NCBI GenBank assembly: GCA_002299555.1
Contig: DBOL01000103.1
Coordinates: 5,838 to 69,837 of the forward strand
Length of the DNA stretch: 64,000 bases
Direction: 5' to 3'
DNA from: Candidatus Aminicenantes bacterium UBA647
GTDB lineage: Bacteria > Acidobacteriota > Aminicenantia > UBA2199
Shown here: in pieces, positions 1 through 9,043 of the stretch
How positions within the stretch are numbered: the stretch's first letter is position 1
Layout: the number at the start of each line of letters is the position of its first letter
Translations under genes and position numbers: made by a program
The notes under the pieces: generated by a model
Told to the model about the DNA's origin: nothing
Seen by the model: the letters and a program-made list of their open reading frames with translations, nothing else
Databases searched by the model: none

Positions 1-95
1 GCTTCAGCAAGGACCATCTCTTTCTCTCCCCATTCGGCAAGTGAAAGATCTGCAACTTTATTTTTCAAATTAAGATCAAGCTCTATATATTCCAT
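1..95 (-). CDS. ahcY: S-adenosyl-L-homocysteine hydrolase, N-terminal fragment
   Basis: Reverse-strand translation from the ATG at 95 begins MEYIELDL and continues through KVADLSLAEWGEKE, the highly conserved N-terminus of adenosylhomocysteinase (families usually read KVADxSLAxWGRKEI). The enzyme splits S-adenosylhomocysteine into adenosine and homocysteine and so relieves product inhibition of SAM-dependent methylation. Only about 31 codons lie in the window and the gene runs off the left edge. An AGGAG box about 6 nt upstream fixes the start. A second ATG at 100 is out of frame. The gene follows the acyl-CoA dehydrogenase on the same strand after a 98-nt gap in which I see no clear terminator. 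Confidence 0.85.
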   Translation of the reverse strand, partial: MEYIELDLNLKNKVADLSLAEWGEKEMVLAE

Positions 96-193
96 TTCAT
101 ACTCCTATTATTTCCCTTCGGATTATTCCAAAATTCTGTCCTATATTATCACGTTTCACTCTGTTTGTCTAAATGATGGAGGGGCAAACCTGC

Positions 194-1891
194 TCAGTTT
201 TTCAGAAAAGTATCTTTCAATACCCCTATTTCACTTCCGTAATTTTCAATTAGAGCAGTTATTCTGCTTACGAAGTATGCCGACTTCCCCTTTGAGTCAG
301 TCAGAAAGAACTTGAAGAGTTCTCTCTTTTCAGGAAATTTTTCAGCTACAGGCAGATAGAGGGCAAGACGATAAATAACTGACGCCATCTCAATTAAATA
401 GTTCGCAACAAAATCAAGAAATTCCTTTGAGTCAATCTCCTTAACTCTGCTTGTTATATCTTCCATTTCAATAACAAAGCGGAGGATCTGCTCCTTCTCT
501 CCTTTCAATGAGGAAATATTGACGTCAAGAGTATCTCTCATTAAATTAAAAAAGAATCCGGAAGTAACTGCTCCTATTGCTGCAACAACCTGCAATTGAG
601 TTGTCCCTTCATAAATATTTGTGATCCTTGCATCCCGGTATAATCTTTCGATGGGAAAATCCTTTATATAACCTACACCACCATGGATCTGAAGCGAATC
701 ATATGCAATGCTATTTGAAAGTTCAGTACAAACAAACTTACCCAACGGAGTAAGAAAATTAGATAAAGTTGCTGCTTTTTTAAGCTCCGGCCTTGCAATT
801 TCCCCTCTTGCCGCCCTCTTTTCGAACATCTCATACTCATCCACAGCAAGAGCTGCTTTATATAATAATAGCCTGGAGGTTTCGATCTCAACCTCCATCC
901 GGTTCAGCATCTGATAAACTGCCGGGAAATTAACAATTTTCTTACCGAACTGAATCCTCTCATTGGAATATTTTACCGCTTCTTCAAAAGCAGCCTGAGC
1001 AATACCCAAAGCCTGAGCCGATGTGGCAAGCCTTGCACCATTCAAAAGACTCATCATGTATTTTATCAGGCCGAACCGTCTCTTGCCTACCAGTTCACAT
1101 TCCGCCATATTGTATTGAAGTTCACAGGTAGGGGAACCATGGATCCCGAGCTTTTCCTCGATCCTGCGTACTATCAGATTCTCATCCTTCTCATACAGCA
1201 TCATAGAAAGGCCCCTTCCATCATTCTGCCCCTCCTCTGTCCTGGCCAGAACCAGATGAACATCCGCAGAACCATTCGTAATAAAATGCTTAACACCATT
1301 CAGATACCACTTACCGTCTTTTTCAATACCCCGGAGTTTGACGGTTTGGAGATCGCTGCCGGAATCCGGCTCCGTAAGCGACATTGCACCACTAACTTCC
1401 CCGGTTGCAAACTTTGGAAGAATTCTGTCCTTCTGCTCTTCCGTTCCAAACTTTTGTATGGTTACTGCAATATCCTGCAATCCGAAAAGGTTCATAAGTG
1501 ATGCATCTGCCTGAGAGATCATTTCAATGATCAGATTGTTTATCACCAGTGGAAGATTAAGCCCCCCGTATTTTTTTTCAAGAGTTCCTCCCATCAAGCC
1601 GGCTTCTGCCAGGATATTCATATTCTCCTTCGTCCCATCTGCCCACTCGACATCACCATCATTAAATCTGGCTCCGTTCTTATCAACAGATTCCGCTCTA
1701 GGCCAGATGAAATCTGATGCTATCTTCCCTACATTATCAAGAACCATACCATACCATTTCCATGCTTCTTCGACATTATTCAGAGATTCCGGACCATTCT
1801 CATTAAATCCATTCTCAAGCTCTGAAATTACTTCATCGATATTTATGAATTTGAGTAAAAACTTACGGTTCTCATTAAAATAATTACCCAT
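194..1891 (-). CDS. Acyl-CoA dehydrogenase with C-terminal extension
   Basis: FAD-dependent acyl-CoA dehydrogenase that would introduce the alpha-beta double bond into acyl-CoA and pass electrons to ETF. The FAD/substrate motif SLTEPDSGSD lies near residues 171-180. The flavin-site segment QIHGGVGYIKDFPIERLYRD is followed by NIYEGTTQLQ, whose Glu428 sits at the catalytic-base position of medium- and short-chain enzymes. At 565 residues it is about 180 longer than the basic family; roughly residues 450-565 form a helical C-terminal extension as in VLCAD/ACAD9-like bacterial enzymes. It is the last gene of etfB-etfA-acd and overlaps the etfA stop by 8 nt, with an AGGAGG box 5 nt upstream. Chain-length specificity cannot be read from the sequence. 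Confidence 0.93.
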   Translation of the reverse strand: MGNYFNENRKFLLKFINIDEVISELENGFNENGPESLNNVEEAWKWYGMVLDNVGKIASDFIWPRAESVDKNGARFNDGDVEWADGTKENMNILAEAGLMGGTLEKKYGGLNLPLVINNLIIEMISQADASLMNLFGLQDIAVTIQKFGTEEQKDRILPKFATGEVSGAMSLTEPDSGSDLQTVKLRGIEKDGKWYLNGVKHFITNGSADVHLVLARTEEGQNDGRGLSMMLYEKDENLIVRRIEEKLGIHGSPTCELQYNMAECELVGKRRFGLIKYMMSLLNGARLATSAQALGIAQAAFEEAVKYSNERIQFGKKIVNFPAVYQMLNRMEVEIETSRLLLYKAALAVDEYEMFEKRAARGEIARPELKKAATLSNFLTPLGKFVCTELSNSIAYDSLQIHGGVGYIKDFPIERLYRDARITNIYEGTTQLQVVAAIGAVTSGFFFNLMRDTLDVNISSLKGEKEQILRFVIEMEDITSRVKEIDSKEFLDFVANYLIEMASVIYRLALYLPVAEKFPEKRELFKFFLTDSKGKSAYFVSRITALIENYGSEIGVLKDTFLKN

Positions 1892-2885
1892 TCAGGTCCT
1901 CCTTCAGATACCTCATCATTACAGGTATTACAGTTTTCATATCCTCTACAATTCCAAAATGTGAAATGTCAAATATCGGTGCTTTCGGATCGGAATTAAC
2001 GGCAATGATCTTTGAGGATTCATCCATACCTGCTCTGTGCTGTATAGAACCTGATATACCGAATGCAATATAGAGTTTAGGCCTGACAACAGCACCCGTC
2101 TGTCCGATCTGCCGCGATTTATCTATATACCCTGAGTCAACTGCAGCCCGGCTGCCGCCCAATTCCGCACCAAGCATATCCGCCAGGTCACTAAGGAGCT
2201 TGAAATTCTCTTTAGTGCCAACGCCGGCGCCTCCTGCTACAATTATATCTGACCGGTTGAAATTTACTTTTTTATCTTTGGGAAGAATTTTTAACAGATC
2301 ATTTATGAACCAGTTATCCTGAAGGCTCATTTCAAAATCTTCAGATCTTATCTCATTTTTGGTCATCTCTTCCGGGACCTTCATAACACCTTCTCTTACA
2401 GTAGACATTACCGGCCTTGAATCGGGTGAAATGATGGTTGCAAGAATATTCCCTCCGAATGCAGGCCTCACCTGATATAGAATTTTCCCCTTATCTTTAA
2501 AATCATCAATGTAAAGGTGAGTGCAATCAGCAGTCAGGCCGGCTTTCAGTGATGAACTGATAAGCGGAGCTACTTCTCTTCCAAGGCTGGTTGCACCGAA
2601 CAACACTATATCCGGATCTTCTGAAAGGATCATTTTTTCAATAACATTCTTGATCGCGATCGGATGTGAATCCCTAAGGCGTTTTTCCCTGAATGTGATC
2701 AACCTGTTAAGGCCGGACGAAAAAAGATCGGTGCAATTGACCGGCAGTTCATCTCCGGCAAACATTCCGACCACTTCTCCCCCAAACGGCTCAACCAGAG
2801 CCGAGGCTTTAGCACTGAGTTCCTCAGTTACCTCTCTAAGTTTGCCTGTAACAGGATTTTTTTCTATAAAGATTGCGATCTTCAT
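1884..2885 (-). CDS. etfA: Electron transfer flavoprotein subunit alpha
   Basis: ETF alpha, 333 residues. The C-terminal FAD-binding domain is recognisable from about residue 217: GGAGVGTKENFKLLSDLA, GGSRAAVDSGY, GQTGAVVRP, AFGISGSIQHRAGM and AVNSDPKAPIF, all standard ETF-alpha signatures. It accepts electrons from the neighbouring acyl-CoA dehydrogenase in the cytoplasm as a heterodimer with EtfB. The start ATG directly follows the etfB stop (TAA-ATG) and its end overlaps the dehydrogenase start by 8 nt, so the three genes are translationally coupled. Confidence 0.96.
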   Translation of the reverse strand: MKIAIFIEKNPVTGKLREVTEELSAKASALVEPFGGEVVGMFAGDELPVNCTDLFSSGLNRLITFREKRLRDSHPIAIKNVIEKMILSEDPDIVLFGATSLGREVAPLISSSLKAGLTADCTHLYIDDFKDKGKILYQVRPAFGGNILATIISPDSRPVMSTVREGVMKVPEEMTKNEIRSEDFEMSLQDNWFINDLLKILPKDKKVNFNRSDIIVAGGAGVGTKENFKLLSDLADMLGAELGGSRAAVDSGYIDKSRQIGQTGAVVRPKLYIAFGISGSIQHRAGMDESSKIIAVNSDPKAPIFDISHFGIVEDMKTVIPVMMRYLKEDLNG

Positions 2886-3743
2886 TTAGTTTTCCCCCGA
2901 ATAGTCTTTTACTATTTCTTTAACCAGGCCCATCACGCCACCTGCATTATTCTCAAACAACGTAAAATCTCCCCCTTTGAGAACAATGCTTTTGATCTTA
3001 TGAACTTTTGTGGGACTTCCGCCAAGTCCGCATTTATCAGGATCAATCCCAAGATCATCGATAGTAAGAACAGGAATTACCCATCCGTTCTTTTCATATC
3101 TGCTTTTATTCTCATCGGGAATATCAGTTTGCAGCTCAGACCTGAAATGTTTAAGCATATTCAGAGAGTTCGGATATCTCGGGTCATTCGCATCTGAAGT
3201 AACGGTCATAAGGAGAGGGATCCGTCCACTTATTACTTCCGTCTGAACATCACTGTCCTTCTCAACAACGATCCGTTCATCCCTGATCTCTATTAGATTT
3301 TGTACATAAGAAATAATGTTGAGATCTAGTTTTTCAGCAACCTGAGGGCCAACCTGGGCAGTATCACCATCTATTGCCTGACGGCCTGCAAGGTAAAGAT
3401 CATATTTCCCGAGAAATTTAATAGCTTCCGAGAGCACATAAGAGGTTGCAAGTGTATCAGAACCGGCAAATTTTCTATCAGATATTAAATATACCTTGTC
3501 CGCCCCCATATACAATGAGTGTTTGAGAATATCAACAGCTTTCGGTGGCCCCATTGTAATAACTGTCACTTCTGCTCCGGTCAGATTTTTTATCTCGAGG
3601 GCCATTTCAAGTGCATTTAAATCTTCCGGATTAAATATTGCCGGCAGTGCCGCCCTGTTAACAGTACCGTCCTCTTTCATAGACTCTCCGGTGACATTTG
3701 CCGTATCGGGAACCTGCTTTACCATTACAATGATTTTTTTCAT
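2886..3743 (-). CDS. etfB: Electron transfer flavoprotein subunit beta
   Basis: ETF beta, 285 residues from the chosen start. It opens MKKIIVMVKQVPDT, the usual family N-terminus, and contains AGRQAIDGDTAQVGPQVAEK and MTVTSDANDPRYP. I place the start at ATG 3743 because AGAGGT lies 5-6 nt upstream; an in-frame TTG at 3773 would add ten atypical residues. It heads the etfB-etfA-acd operon. The AIDGDTAQVGPQ segment resembles EtfB from anaerobes with flavin-based electron bifurcation, but that is only a resemblance and ETF type cannot be settled here. A TTGACT at about 3797-3802 lacks a well-spaced -10, so the promoter is unresolved. Confidence 0.95.
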   Translation of the reverse strand: MKKIIVMVKQVPDTANVTGESMKEDGTVNRAALPAIFNPEDLNALEMALEIKNLTGAEVTVITMGPPKAVDILKHSLYMGADKVYLISDRKFAGSDTLATSYVLSEAIKFLGKYDLYLAGRQAIDGDTAQVGPQVAEKLDLNIISYVQNLIEIRDERIVVEKDSDVQTEVISGRIPLLMTVTSDANDPRYPNSLNMLKHFRSELQTDIPDENKSRYEKNGWVIPVLTIDDLGIDPDKCGLGGSPTKVHKIKSIVLKGGDFTLFENNAGGVMGLVKEIVKDYSGEN

Positions 3744-3905
3744 ATCGACCTCTGTTACGTTTATCTTTAACAACTTTTACCATAATAGAAACGAAAGTCA
3801 ACCATTACACTCGCATTTGGCCACCCCGCACCTCATACTTGACTTTTCCTTTCAGGTGAAGTATTTCCTTTTTAAGGACGCTTTAATTGAAACTAAGGAT
3901 TAACT

Positions 3906-4178
3906 TTGTATAAAAATTTACTTCCGGGCAGATATCCTATAACTGTCGAAGGTGAGATAATTAAATTTTCGATCGGCAGTAAAAAATACGGTATTTCAAG
4001 ATCAAACTTTATGAATAACGAAGGAATAGTTGTCGATTGTATTTTCGATCTGAAGAAAGATGAAATACTCTTTCCCCTTCAGAAAGGGACAGGCAATAAT
4101 TTTTATCTTGGAAAGTACTCAGAATATCACATTCGGATCGATTTTAACGACCTTGAGATTGAGAGAATAACCTCCTGA
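3906..4178 (+). CDS. Small hypothetical protein (90 aa)
   Basis: A 90-residue reading frame starting at TTG 3906 with an AAGGA box 6 nt upstream; the first in-frame ATG is only at about residue 36. The product begins MYKNLLPGRYPITVEGEI and is rich in beta-prone residues, with no signal peptide or membrane segment. I do not recognise the family. It is divergent from the etf operon and convergent with the radical-SAM gene that ends 7 nt away. A start-site RBS and no better frame in this interval support it, but its small size and non-ATG start leave doubt. Confidence 0.5.
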   Translation: MYKNLLPGRYPITVEGEIIKFSIGSKKYGISRSNFMNNEGIVVDCIFDLKKDEILFPLQKGTGNNFYLGKYSEYHIRIDFNDLEIERITS

Positions 4179-4184
4179 CATTAT

Positions 4185-5117
4185 TTATCCTGACAAAAAC
4201 ATTCCAATGGGTTTGTCATATCTCCGTAACAGAGACAGGCATGCATGGCATTGATTATTGAACCCATACTTCTCTGAACTGCTCACTTCTGATCCGAATT
4301 TTTCAATTAACCCCTGCGGACCGGCATCTCTGATCAGACTAAACAATTCGTTTGAATTAGCATATTTGTTTTCAAAAGGACCCGGATCTCCGATATGTCC
4401 CAATGCATACCTTGAAAATCCCGGAAGGGAAAATAATCCACAGCATGGATATATATAACCATCCCAACCGATGACCAGATCCCGGCCGGCCATCTTGCAT
4501 CCGGAATTGTTATATTTTTGATTTGAATTATCCGCATAAGGATCATTCTCCGAAACAGGGACATGTGGAATATGGTGTATCCACCTGTGATCCCGGCTTT
4601 TCTCTCTATAGTATTCAGGAAATGATCTTTTAATATTTTCAAAAAAATCCGAAACACTATTTTCATCATCTTTTATATCCCTTACCGTGAAATTAACATC
4701 CGTCCCTGTCTCTATACATTCCGAAAGCAATAACATTAATATTTCTGTACCGATGAACTTCAGGTGCTCAGGATCAATACTGATCCTCAAAGAGAAATTG
4801 CCTGCCTCATGAAGTTTTATCAAATGTGCCAGTTCTTTATCATACCAATAACCTGCAGTAAGAATTTCTGAATGAAAACCCGACCTGTCAGCAAGTCCAA
4901 TCCCGTAAACAAGAGAAGAAAAAGATTCAAAAGGTTCTCCTCCGGTCCACAATATATACTTTCCGTATAATCCTTTCAGAAGTGAATTGCTGAAAACTGA
5001 ATCAAGATCATTGGGATTCAGAATCCCTGTGTTTCCGGGGACAGCACCCACATTACAGGTAGCACACCCCACCATGCACTTATTTGTCAGGAATATGATC
5101 AGACTGCTGTAATTCAT
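4185..5117 (-). CDS. Radical SAM protein with SPASM-like C-terminal cysteines
   Basis: 310 residues. The N-terminus carries the radical-SAM CX3CX2C cluster at Cys14, Cys18 and Cys21 (NKCMVGCATC), followed by LWTGGEPFES, the SAM-binding GGEP motif. The C-terminal half has further cysteines, in GCKMAGRDLVIGWDGYIYPC CG and NQCHACLSLL, the pattern of a SPASM/Twitch domain holding an auxiliary Fe-S cluster. Such enzymes usually modify peptides or proteins or activate sulfatases (anSME). The sulfatase-like proteins in this window use threonine, so they are not obvious clients. An AGGA lies directly before the ATG, which is unusually close. The gene is 37 nt downstream of gamma-glutamyltransferase on the same strand. 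Substrate unknown. Confidence 0.82.
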   Translation of the reverse strand: MNYSSLIIFLTNKCMVGCATCNVGAVPGNTGILNPNDLDSVFSNSLLKGLYGKYILWTGGEPFESFSSLVYGIGLADRSGFHSEILTAGYWYDKELAHLIKLHEAGNFSLRISIDPEHLKFIGTEILMLLLSECIETGTDVNFTVRDIKDDENSVSDFFENIKRSFPEYYREKSRDHRWIHHIPHVPVSENDPYADNSNQKYNNSGCKMAGRDLVIGWDGYIYPCCGLFSLPGFSRYALGHIGDPGPFENKYANSNELFSLIRDAGPQGLIEKFGSEVSSSEKYGFNNQCHACLSLLRRYDKPIGMFLSG

Positions 5118-5154
5118 TCCTGTCAGGCCGGTATTAACCCTTTCATGAGCAGAC

Positions 5155-6864
5155 TCAATACCCTATGACTTCACCATCTTTTCTAGACTCACTTCCACCA
5201 AACAGGACTCCTCTCTTCCAGTCGATCCAGATCCCCTGATAGCCACCATACCCTCCTCTGGATGTGCTGATCTTATGACCCAGAGTGATGAGGTCTCTGA
5301 GAACACCTGGCATAATTCCGGATTCCAGGAAAACAATACCGCCATCCCTCATAACTCCATAGTCAGGTTGAGATGAACCACCATGCCTGAATCTAGCAGC
5401 ATCACCCGCCTCCTGGATATTCATTCCGAACACAAGGAGATTGAGCAGTACCTGAACATGCCCCTGGGGCTGCATAGATCCGCCCATAACCCCGAAAGAA
5501 AACACAGGTCTCCCATTCTTTGTTACCATAGCAGGGATAATAGTATGAAAAGGTCTTTTGCGAGGTTCAAAAGAGTTGAAATGACCTTTATCGAGGCTAA
5601 ACAAAGCCCCCCTGTCCTGTATACAGAACCCGAGTCCATCCGGGACCATCCCTGATCCGAATCCGAAATAATTGCTCTGAATAAGAGAAACAACATTCCT
5701 ATCCTTGTCCACAACGGTGAGGTAAATAGTGTCACCTTTTTCCGGAGGAGCCGAATTAACATTCAACTTCCGGGAAGCTTTTTCACTATTGAAAAGTTTC
5801 AACCTCTCTTTTGTATATTTTTCTGTAAGAAAATTTTCATAATCGATCTTATTGAACGCCGGATCTGCATAAAATTTTGCTCGATCCTCATATACGATCT
5901 TCTTTATCTCTATTAGTGTATGAAGATACTCCGATGAATTATGCCCCATTCCTTTAAGATCAAAATCCCCCAGCATATTTAACATCTGCAATGCTGCGAG
6001 TCCCTGTCCGTTCGGAGGAAGTTCCCACAGATCATAACCCTTATAGTTCGCACTCATCGGCTTAACCCATTCAGCTTTGAATTCAGCCAGATCTTCGAGT
6101 GAAAAATAGCCCCCGACCTTTTTTGAGTACCTGACGATCTTTTTTGCTATCTCACCTTTATAAAATGCATCCCGCCCATTTTTTGCGATCAGTCTGTATG
6201 TTTTTGCAAGATCAGGATTGCGGAATATATCACCTTTTCCCGGAAACTTCCCGGATGGTGCATAGGTATCCTGGAAATTCTTATACTTTTTGAACCGATC
6301 TACCGAAATTTTCCAGTAGTATGCTATCAGTTCTGTGAGAGGAAATCCGTTTTCTGCATAGTTTATTGCAGGAGCAAGTATATCCGTGAATGGTAATTTC
6401 CCGAATTTTTCATGGAGAGTGAACCACCCGTCAACACATCCGGGTACAGTCCATGGGATCGGCCCGTAAAAAGGCATCCGCTCAAGTCCTTTCTCTTTAA
6501 GGATATCGAGATTCAGAGAAGCCGGAGAATAGCCGCTCGCATTCAATCCATGAAGCTTACCGCTCTTTGAATCCCATACTATGGCAAACAGATCACCCCC
6601 GATCCCGGAACCGGTCGGTTCCATTAACCCGAGGGCCGCATTTACAGCTATTGCCGCATCAACTGCCGTTCCCCCCTTTTTCAATATATCAATTCCTATC
6701 TGAGCAGCAAGCGGATGACTGGAGGCAACCATCCCTTCAGTTGATATAACCTCAGATCTTGTAACAAAATGCTTCCCGGTTATCCTATCAGCACCCATTT
6801 GCACTCCGTTAACACTAAATAAAACGAGCAAAAAAACAGATACGATCATTAGATTTTTTTTCAT
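5155..6864 (-). CDS. ggt: Gamma-glutamyltransferase, exported
   Basis: 569-residue gamma-glutamyltranspeptidase of the N-terminal-nucleophile family. Residues 1-20 form a signal peptide, so it acts in the periplasm. Family signatures are SSHPLAAQIGIDIL, GGTAVDAAIAVNAALGL, EPTGSGIGGDLFAIVW and NGQGLAALQMLN. The autoprocessing and catalytic threonine is Thr379 in KGDTIYLTVVDKDRN, starting the small subunit, and GVMGGSMQPQGHVQVLLNL is the usual C-terminal block. It would hydrolyse or transfer the gamma-glutamyl group of glutathione-like compounds. The start has an AGG 7 nt upstream. The gene is divergent from the secreted Ig-domain protein and upstream of the radical-SAM gene, with no shared function evident. 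Confidence 0.95.
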   Translation of the reverse strand: MKKNLMIVSVFLLVLFSVNGVQMGADRITGKHFVTRSEVISTEGMVASSHPLAAQIGIDILKKGGTAVDAAIAVNAALGLMEPTGSGIGGDLFAIVWDSKSGKLHGLNASGYSPASLNLDILKEKGLERMPFYGPIPWTVPGCVDGWFTLHEKFGKLPFTDILAPAINYAENGFPLTELIAYYWKISVDRFKKYKNFQDTYAPSGKFPGKGDIFRNPDLAKTYRLIAKNGRDAFYKGEIAKKIVRYSKKVGGYFSLEDLAEFKAEWVKPMSANYKGYDLWELPPNGQGLAALQMLNMLGDFDLKGMGHNSSEYLHTLIEIKKIVYEDRAKFYADPAFNKIDYENFLTEKYTKERLKLFNSEKASRKLNVNSAPPEKGDTIYLTVVDKDRNVVSLIQSNYFGFGSGMVPDGLGFCIQDRGALFSLDKGHFNSFEPRKRPFHTIIPAMVTKNGRPVFSFGVMGGSMQPQGHVQVLLNLLVFGMNIQEAGDAARFRHGGSSQPDYGVMRDGGIVFLESGIMPGVLRDLITLGHKISTSRGGYGGYQGIWIDWKRGVLFGGSESRKDGEVIGY

Positions 6865-6928
6865 AATAAACCTATACTACTTCGATTAAAAAAAATCAAT
6901 TCTCTAACATCGGATAAAGTTCAAAAAC

Positions 6929-6957
6929 TTGACTATTAGTGATTGCTATAGTAATAT
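6929..6957 (+). promoter_or_regulatory. Sigma70-type promoter for the secreted Ig-domain protein
   Basis: TTGACT (6929-6934) and TAATAT (6952-6957) are separated by 17 bp. The predicted start near 6964 gives a leader of about 69 nt before the ATG at 7033, which has a GGAGGG Shine-Dalgarno sequence. Confidence 0.55.
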
Positions 6958-7032
6958 TTGAGGCCAATAAACATTAATATTGTATTTGATTATTGGAGAA
7001 TTTTTCACATAAAAGAAATTACGGAGGGATTC

Positions 7033-8994
7033 ATGAAGTTAATCCATACACTGCTAATTATCATTTTTATTTTTGTATCGATTCCTGCTCAGGAAATTGT
7101 TGATCTTGGAGTGGAAGCAGATTTCTATGAGATGCAGGCTGACGCAAACAATGTGATCCACATTCTGTGGATGAGGCAGAACAGCTGGTTTTACGGACAG
7201 ATTAAAAACAATGAGATCATAAATCAGGAAGCACTGAGTGGACTGGGCTATGTTGCAGTTAGAAAGTTCAGACCCAGAGTCTCCGTAACACCGGACGGTT
7301 CAGAAGTTCATTTTGCATATTCTAACAGAGAGACAGCTGCTAACCGTATCACCCATGCATACAAAGATAGTTCCGGCTGGCATGTAAAAACAGCGTACAT
7401 TGCAGATTTTTCAAGACTTGTCCAGTATCCGGGAATGGCAGTTGACGGCCAGGGAGTTGCACACTTTACATTTGTAAGATACAGTTCCACTTCAAACCTT
7501 ATTCCCACGATGTATGTAAGAAGAGCTCCAGGGGGCGAATATATACAGATGGATTATCTTTCTCCAAAAGAGCTTAAAAGCATTTGGCCTGATATTTACA
7601 ATGACAAGAATGGAAATATTCATGCTATGTGGAGTATAGACAAAAAAACTATTAATTATAGATTTACTGAAGCAGGGGGAGACCTGTCACAGAGCACTAC
7701 AATAAAGATCCCCACCAATACTTATTACAATAAACAACCTGATGCATTCCTTGATTCCGAAAATAACATTCATCTTTGTTATCTCGCATATGAAAGACCC
7801 GGGACACAGATTAACCAGGGCCATACATACGCACACATGGATGATCTCAATTTTATAGAAACCGAATATGCAAACCCGACGTTGATCAAGATGGAAGGAC
7901 ATTATCACGATGATCCGGTTATTGCTGCAAAAGATCCTGACAATGTCTACATCTCATGGGCAAGAGAATCTGCTGCCAATCAGGTAACAAGAGTTGATCT
8001 TGCAAAGAAAACTGATGGCGTTTGGAAAGTGACCAGCCTGGACAACAACGCCTCCTTAAAGTTTGACAGTAAACCTGCTATTGCAATGAGCAGAAGCAAA
8101 GTTCACATTATGTGGAGGTCCCTAACGAAAACAATGATGCTTTATACTGAAACGGTCGGTTATGGTGAAGGTATTACATCTCCCCTGGAAGGCGCTAATG
8201 TATGTGGCCCACTCGTATATTTTGAAGCAAATAATGACCCTGATGAAGTTTCAAGTGTTGAGTTTTTTGTAGATGGAGAATCTATCGGAACATCTGATTC
8301 TGAGCCGTATTCAATTCAATGGGATGCTACTGAGGCAACACTCGGGGAACATTCATTCAGCATTACAGCAACAAAAACTGATGGCTCAACATCTTCTGAT
8401 GCTATCACAGCAATCCTCAATTGTCCTCCGGAACTCAGTATAATCAACCTTGTGGACGGGGGATGCGTATCGGGGACCGTTGATATTGAGCTCTATGCAA
8501 ATGATGACAATGATGAGCTTACAAGTGTTGAGCTGTACATAGACAACGTTCTTGTAAACACATTTACATCTGCTCCTTATTCTTATACCTGGAATACAGA
8601 TGGCCTGAGTGAAGGGAATCACTCTGTTAAAGCTATTGCATATGAAGCAAGCGGACAATCCACTACCGACACAGTATCTGTCAAAACCTGTCCGGTCTAC
8701 CAGCCTCTGAACCTTACCGGAGATTTTTCACTCAAGCAGACCATTTTCTTTAGAGAAAGCTCAGCTGTTCTTAACTGGGATTCAAATCCTGCAAACAGTT
8801 CAGTTGCGGAATATAGAATTTACCGTATTATCAGAGGACTTAAAGAGCTTGCATTAACTACAGATCCGGGAACATTTACATTCAAGGAAGTTATTGATGA
8901 CTCTGTAGATGTTGTGGCTTATGCAGTTACAACTGTTGATAACTCCGGAAATGAATCGACCGGAGCTTTTGTTGTTCTTGAAAAAGTGAATTAG
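7033..8994 (+). CDS. Secreted multidomain protein: propeller-like repeats, two Ig-like domains, FN3-like C-terminus
   Basis: 653 residues from ATG 7033, chosen because GGAGGG lies 5 nt upstream and the protein then starts with a signal peptide (MKLIHTLLIIIFIFVSIPAQ). An in-frame TTG at 6958 lacks this logic. After the signal, about 370 residues contain recurring beta-propeller or sialidase-like segments (NNVIHILWMR, GSEVHFAYSN, NGNIHAMWSI, ENNIHLCYLA). Two bacterial Ig-like domains follow (SSVEFFVDGESIGTSDSEPY and TSVELYIDNVLVNTFTSAPY), then a fibronectin-III-like domain ending YAVTTVDNSGNESTG. It is probably extracellular or cell-surface. No catalytic motif is evident. A strong hairpin terminator follows. 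Confidence 0.85.
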   Translation: MKLIHTLLIIIFIFVSIPAQEIVDLGVEADFYEMQADANNVIHILWMRQNSWFYGQIKNNEIINQEALSGLGYVAVRKFRPRVSVTPDGSEVHFAYSNRETAANRITHAYKDSSGWHVKTAYIADFSRLVQYPGMAVDGQGVAHFTFVRYSSTSNLIPTMYVRRAPGGEYIQMDYLSPKELKSIWPDIYNDKNGNIHAMWSIDKKTINYRFTEAGGDLSQSTTIKIPTNTYYNKQPDAFLDSENNIHLCYLAYERPGTQINQGHTYAHMDDLNFIETEYANPTLIKMEGHYHDDPVIAAKDPDNVYISWARESAANQVTRVDLAKKTDGVWKVTSLDNNASLKFDSKPAIAMSRSKVHIMWRSLTKTMMLYTETVGYGEGITSPLEGANVCGPLVYFEANNDPDEVSSVEFFVDGESIGTSDSEPYSIQWDATEATLGEHSFSITATKTDGSTSSDAITAILNCPPELSIINLVDGGCVSGTVDIELYANDDNDELTSVELYIDNVLVNTFTSAPYSYTWNTDGLSEGNHSVKAIAYEASGQSTTDTVSVKTCPVYQPLNLTGDFSLKQTIFFRESSAVLNWDSNPANSSVAEYRIYRIIRGLKELALTTDPGTFTFKEVIDDSVDVVAYAVTTVDNSGNESTGAFVVLEKVN

Positions 8995-9012
8995 TAATTT
9001 AATAAATCGATG

Positions 9013-9039
9013 ATCCGGGTGCTGTAATAGTGCCCGGAT
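9013..9039. terminator. Bidirectional hairpin terminator
   Basis: A 10-bp stem (9013-9022 pairing with 9030-9039, with two G-U pairs and a 7-nt loop) has seven uninterrupted GC-rich pairs, ATCCGGG with CCCGGAT, followed by a T/A-rich run. It lies between the convergent stops at 8994 and 9044 and could serve both genes. Confidence 0.75.
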
Positions 9040-9043
9040 TATT

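Noticed and set aside
3744..3773. TTG-initiated N-terminal extension of EtfB
   Set aside because: The ten extra residues do not fit the family, and the Shine-Dalgarno sequence is placed for the ATG at 3743.
3781..3803. TTGACT and TATTAT upstream of etfB as a promoter
   Set aside because: Only 8 bp separate the hexamers; no proper spacing could be found.
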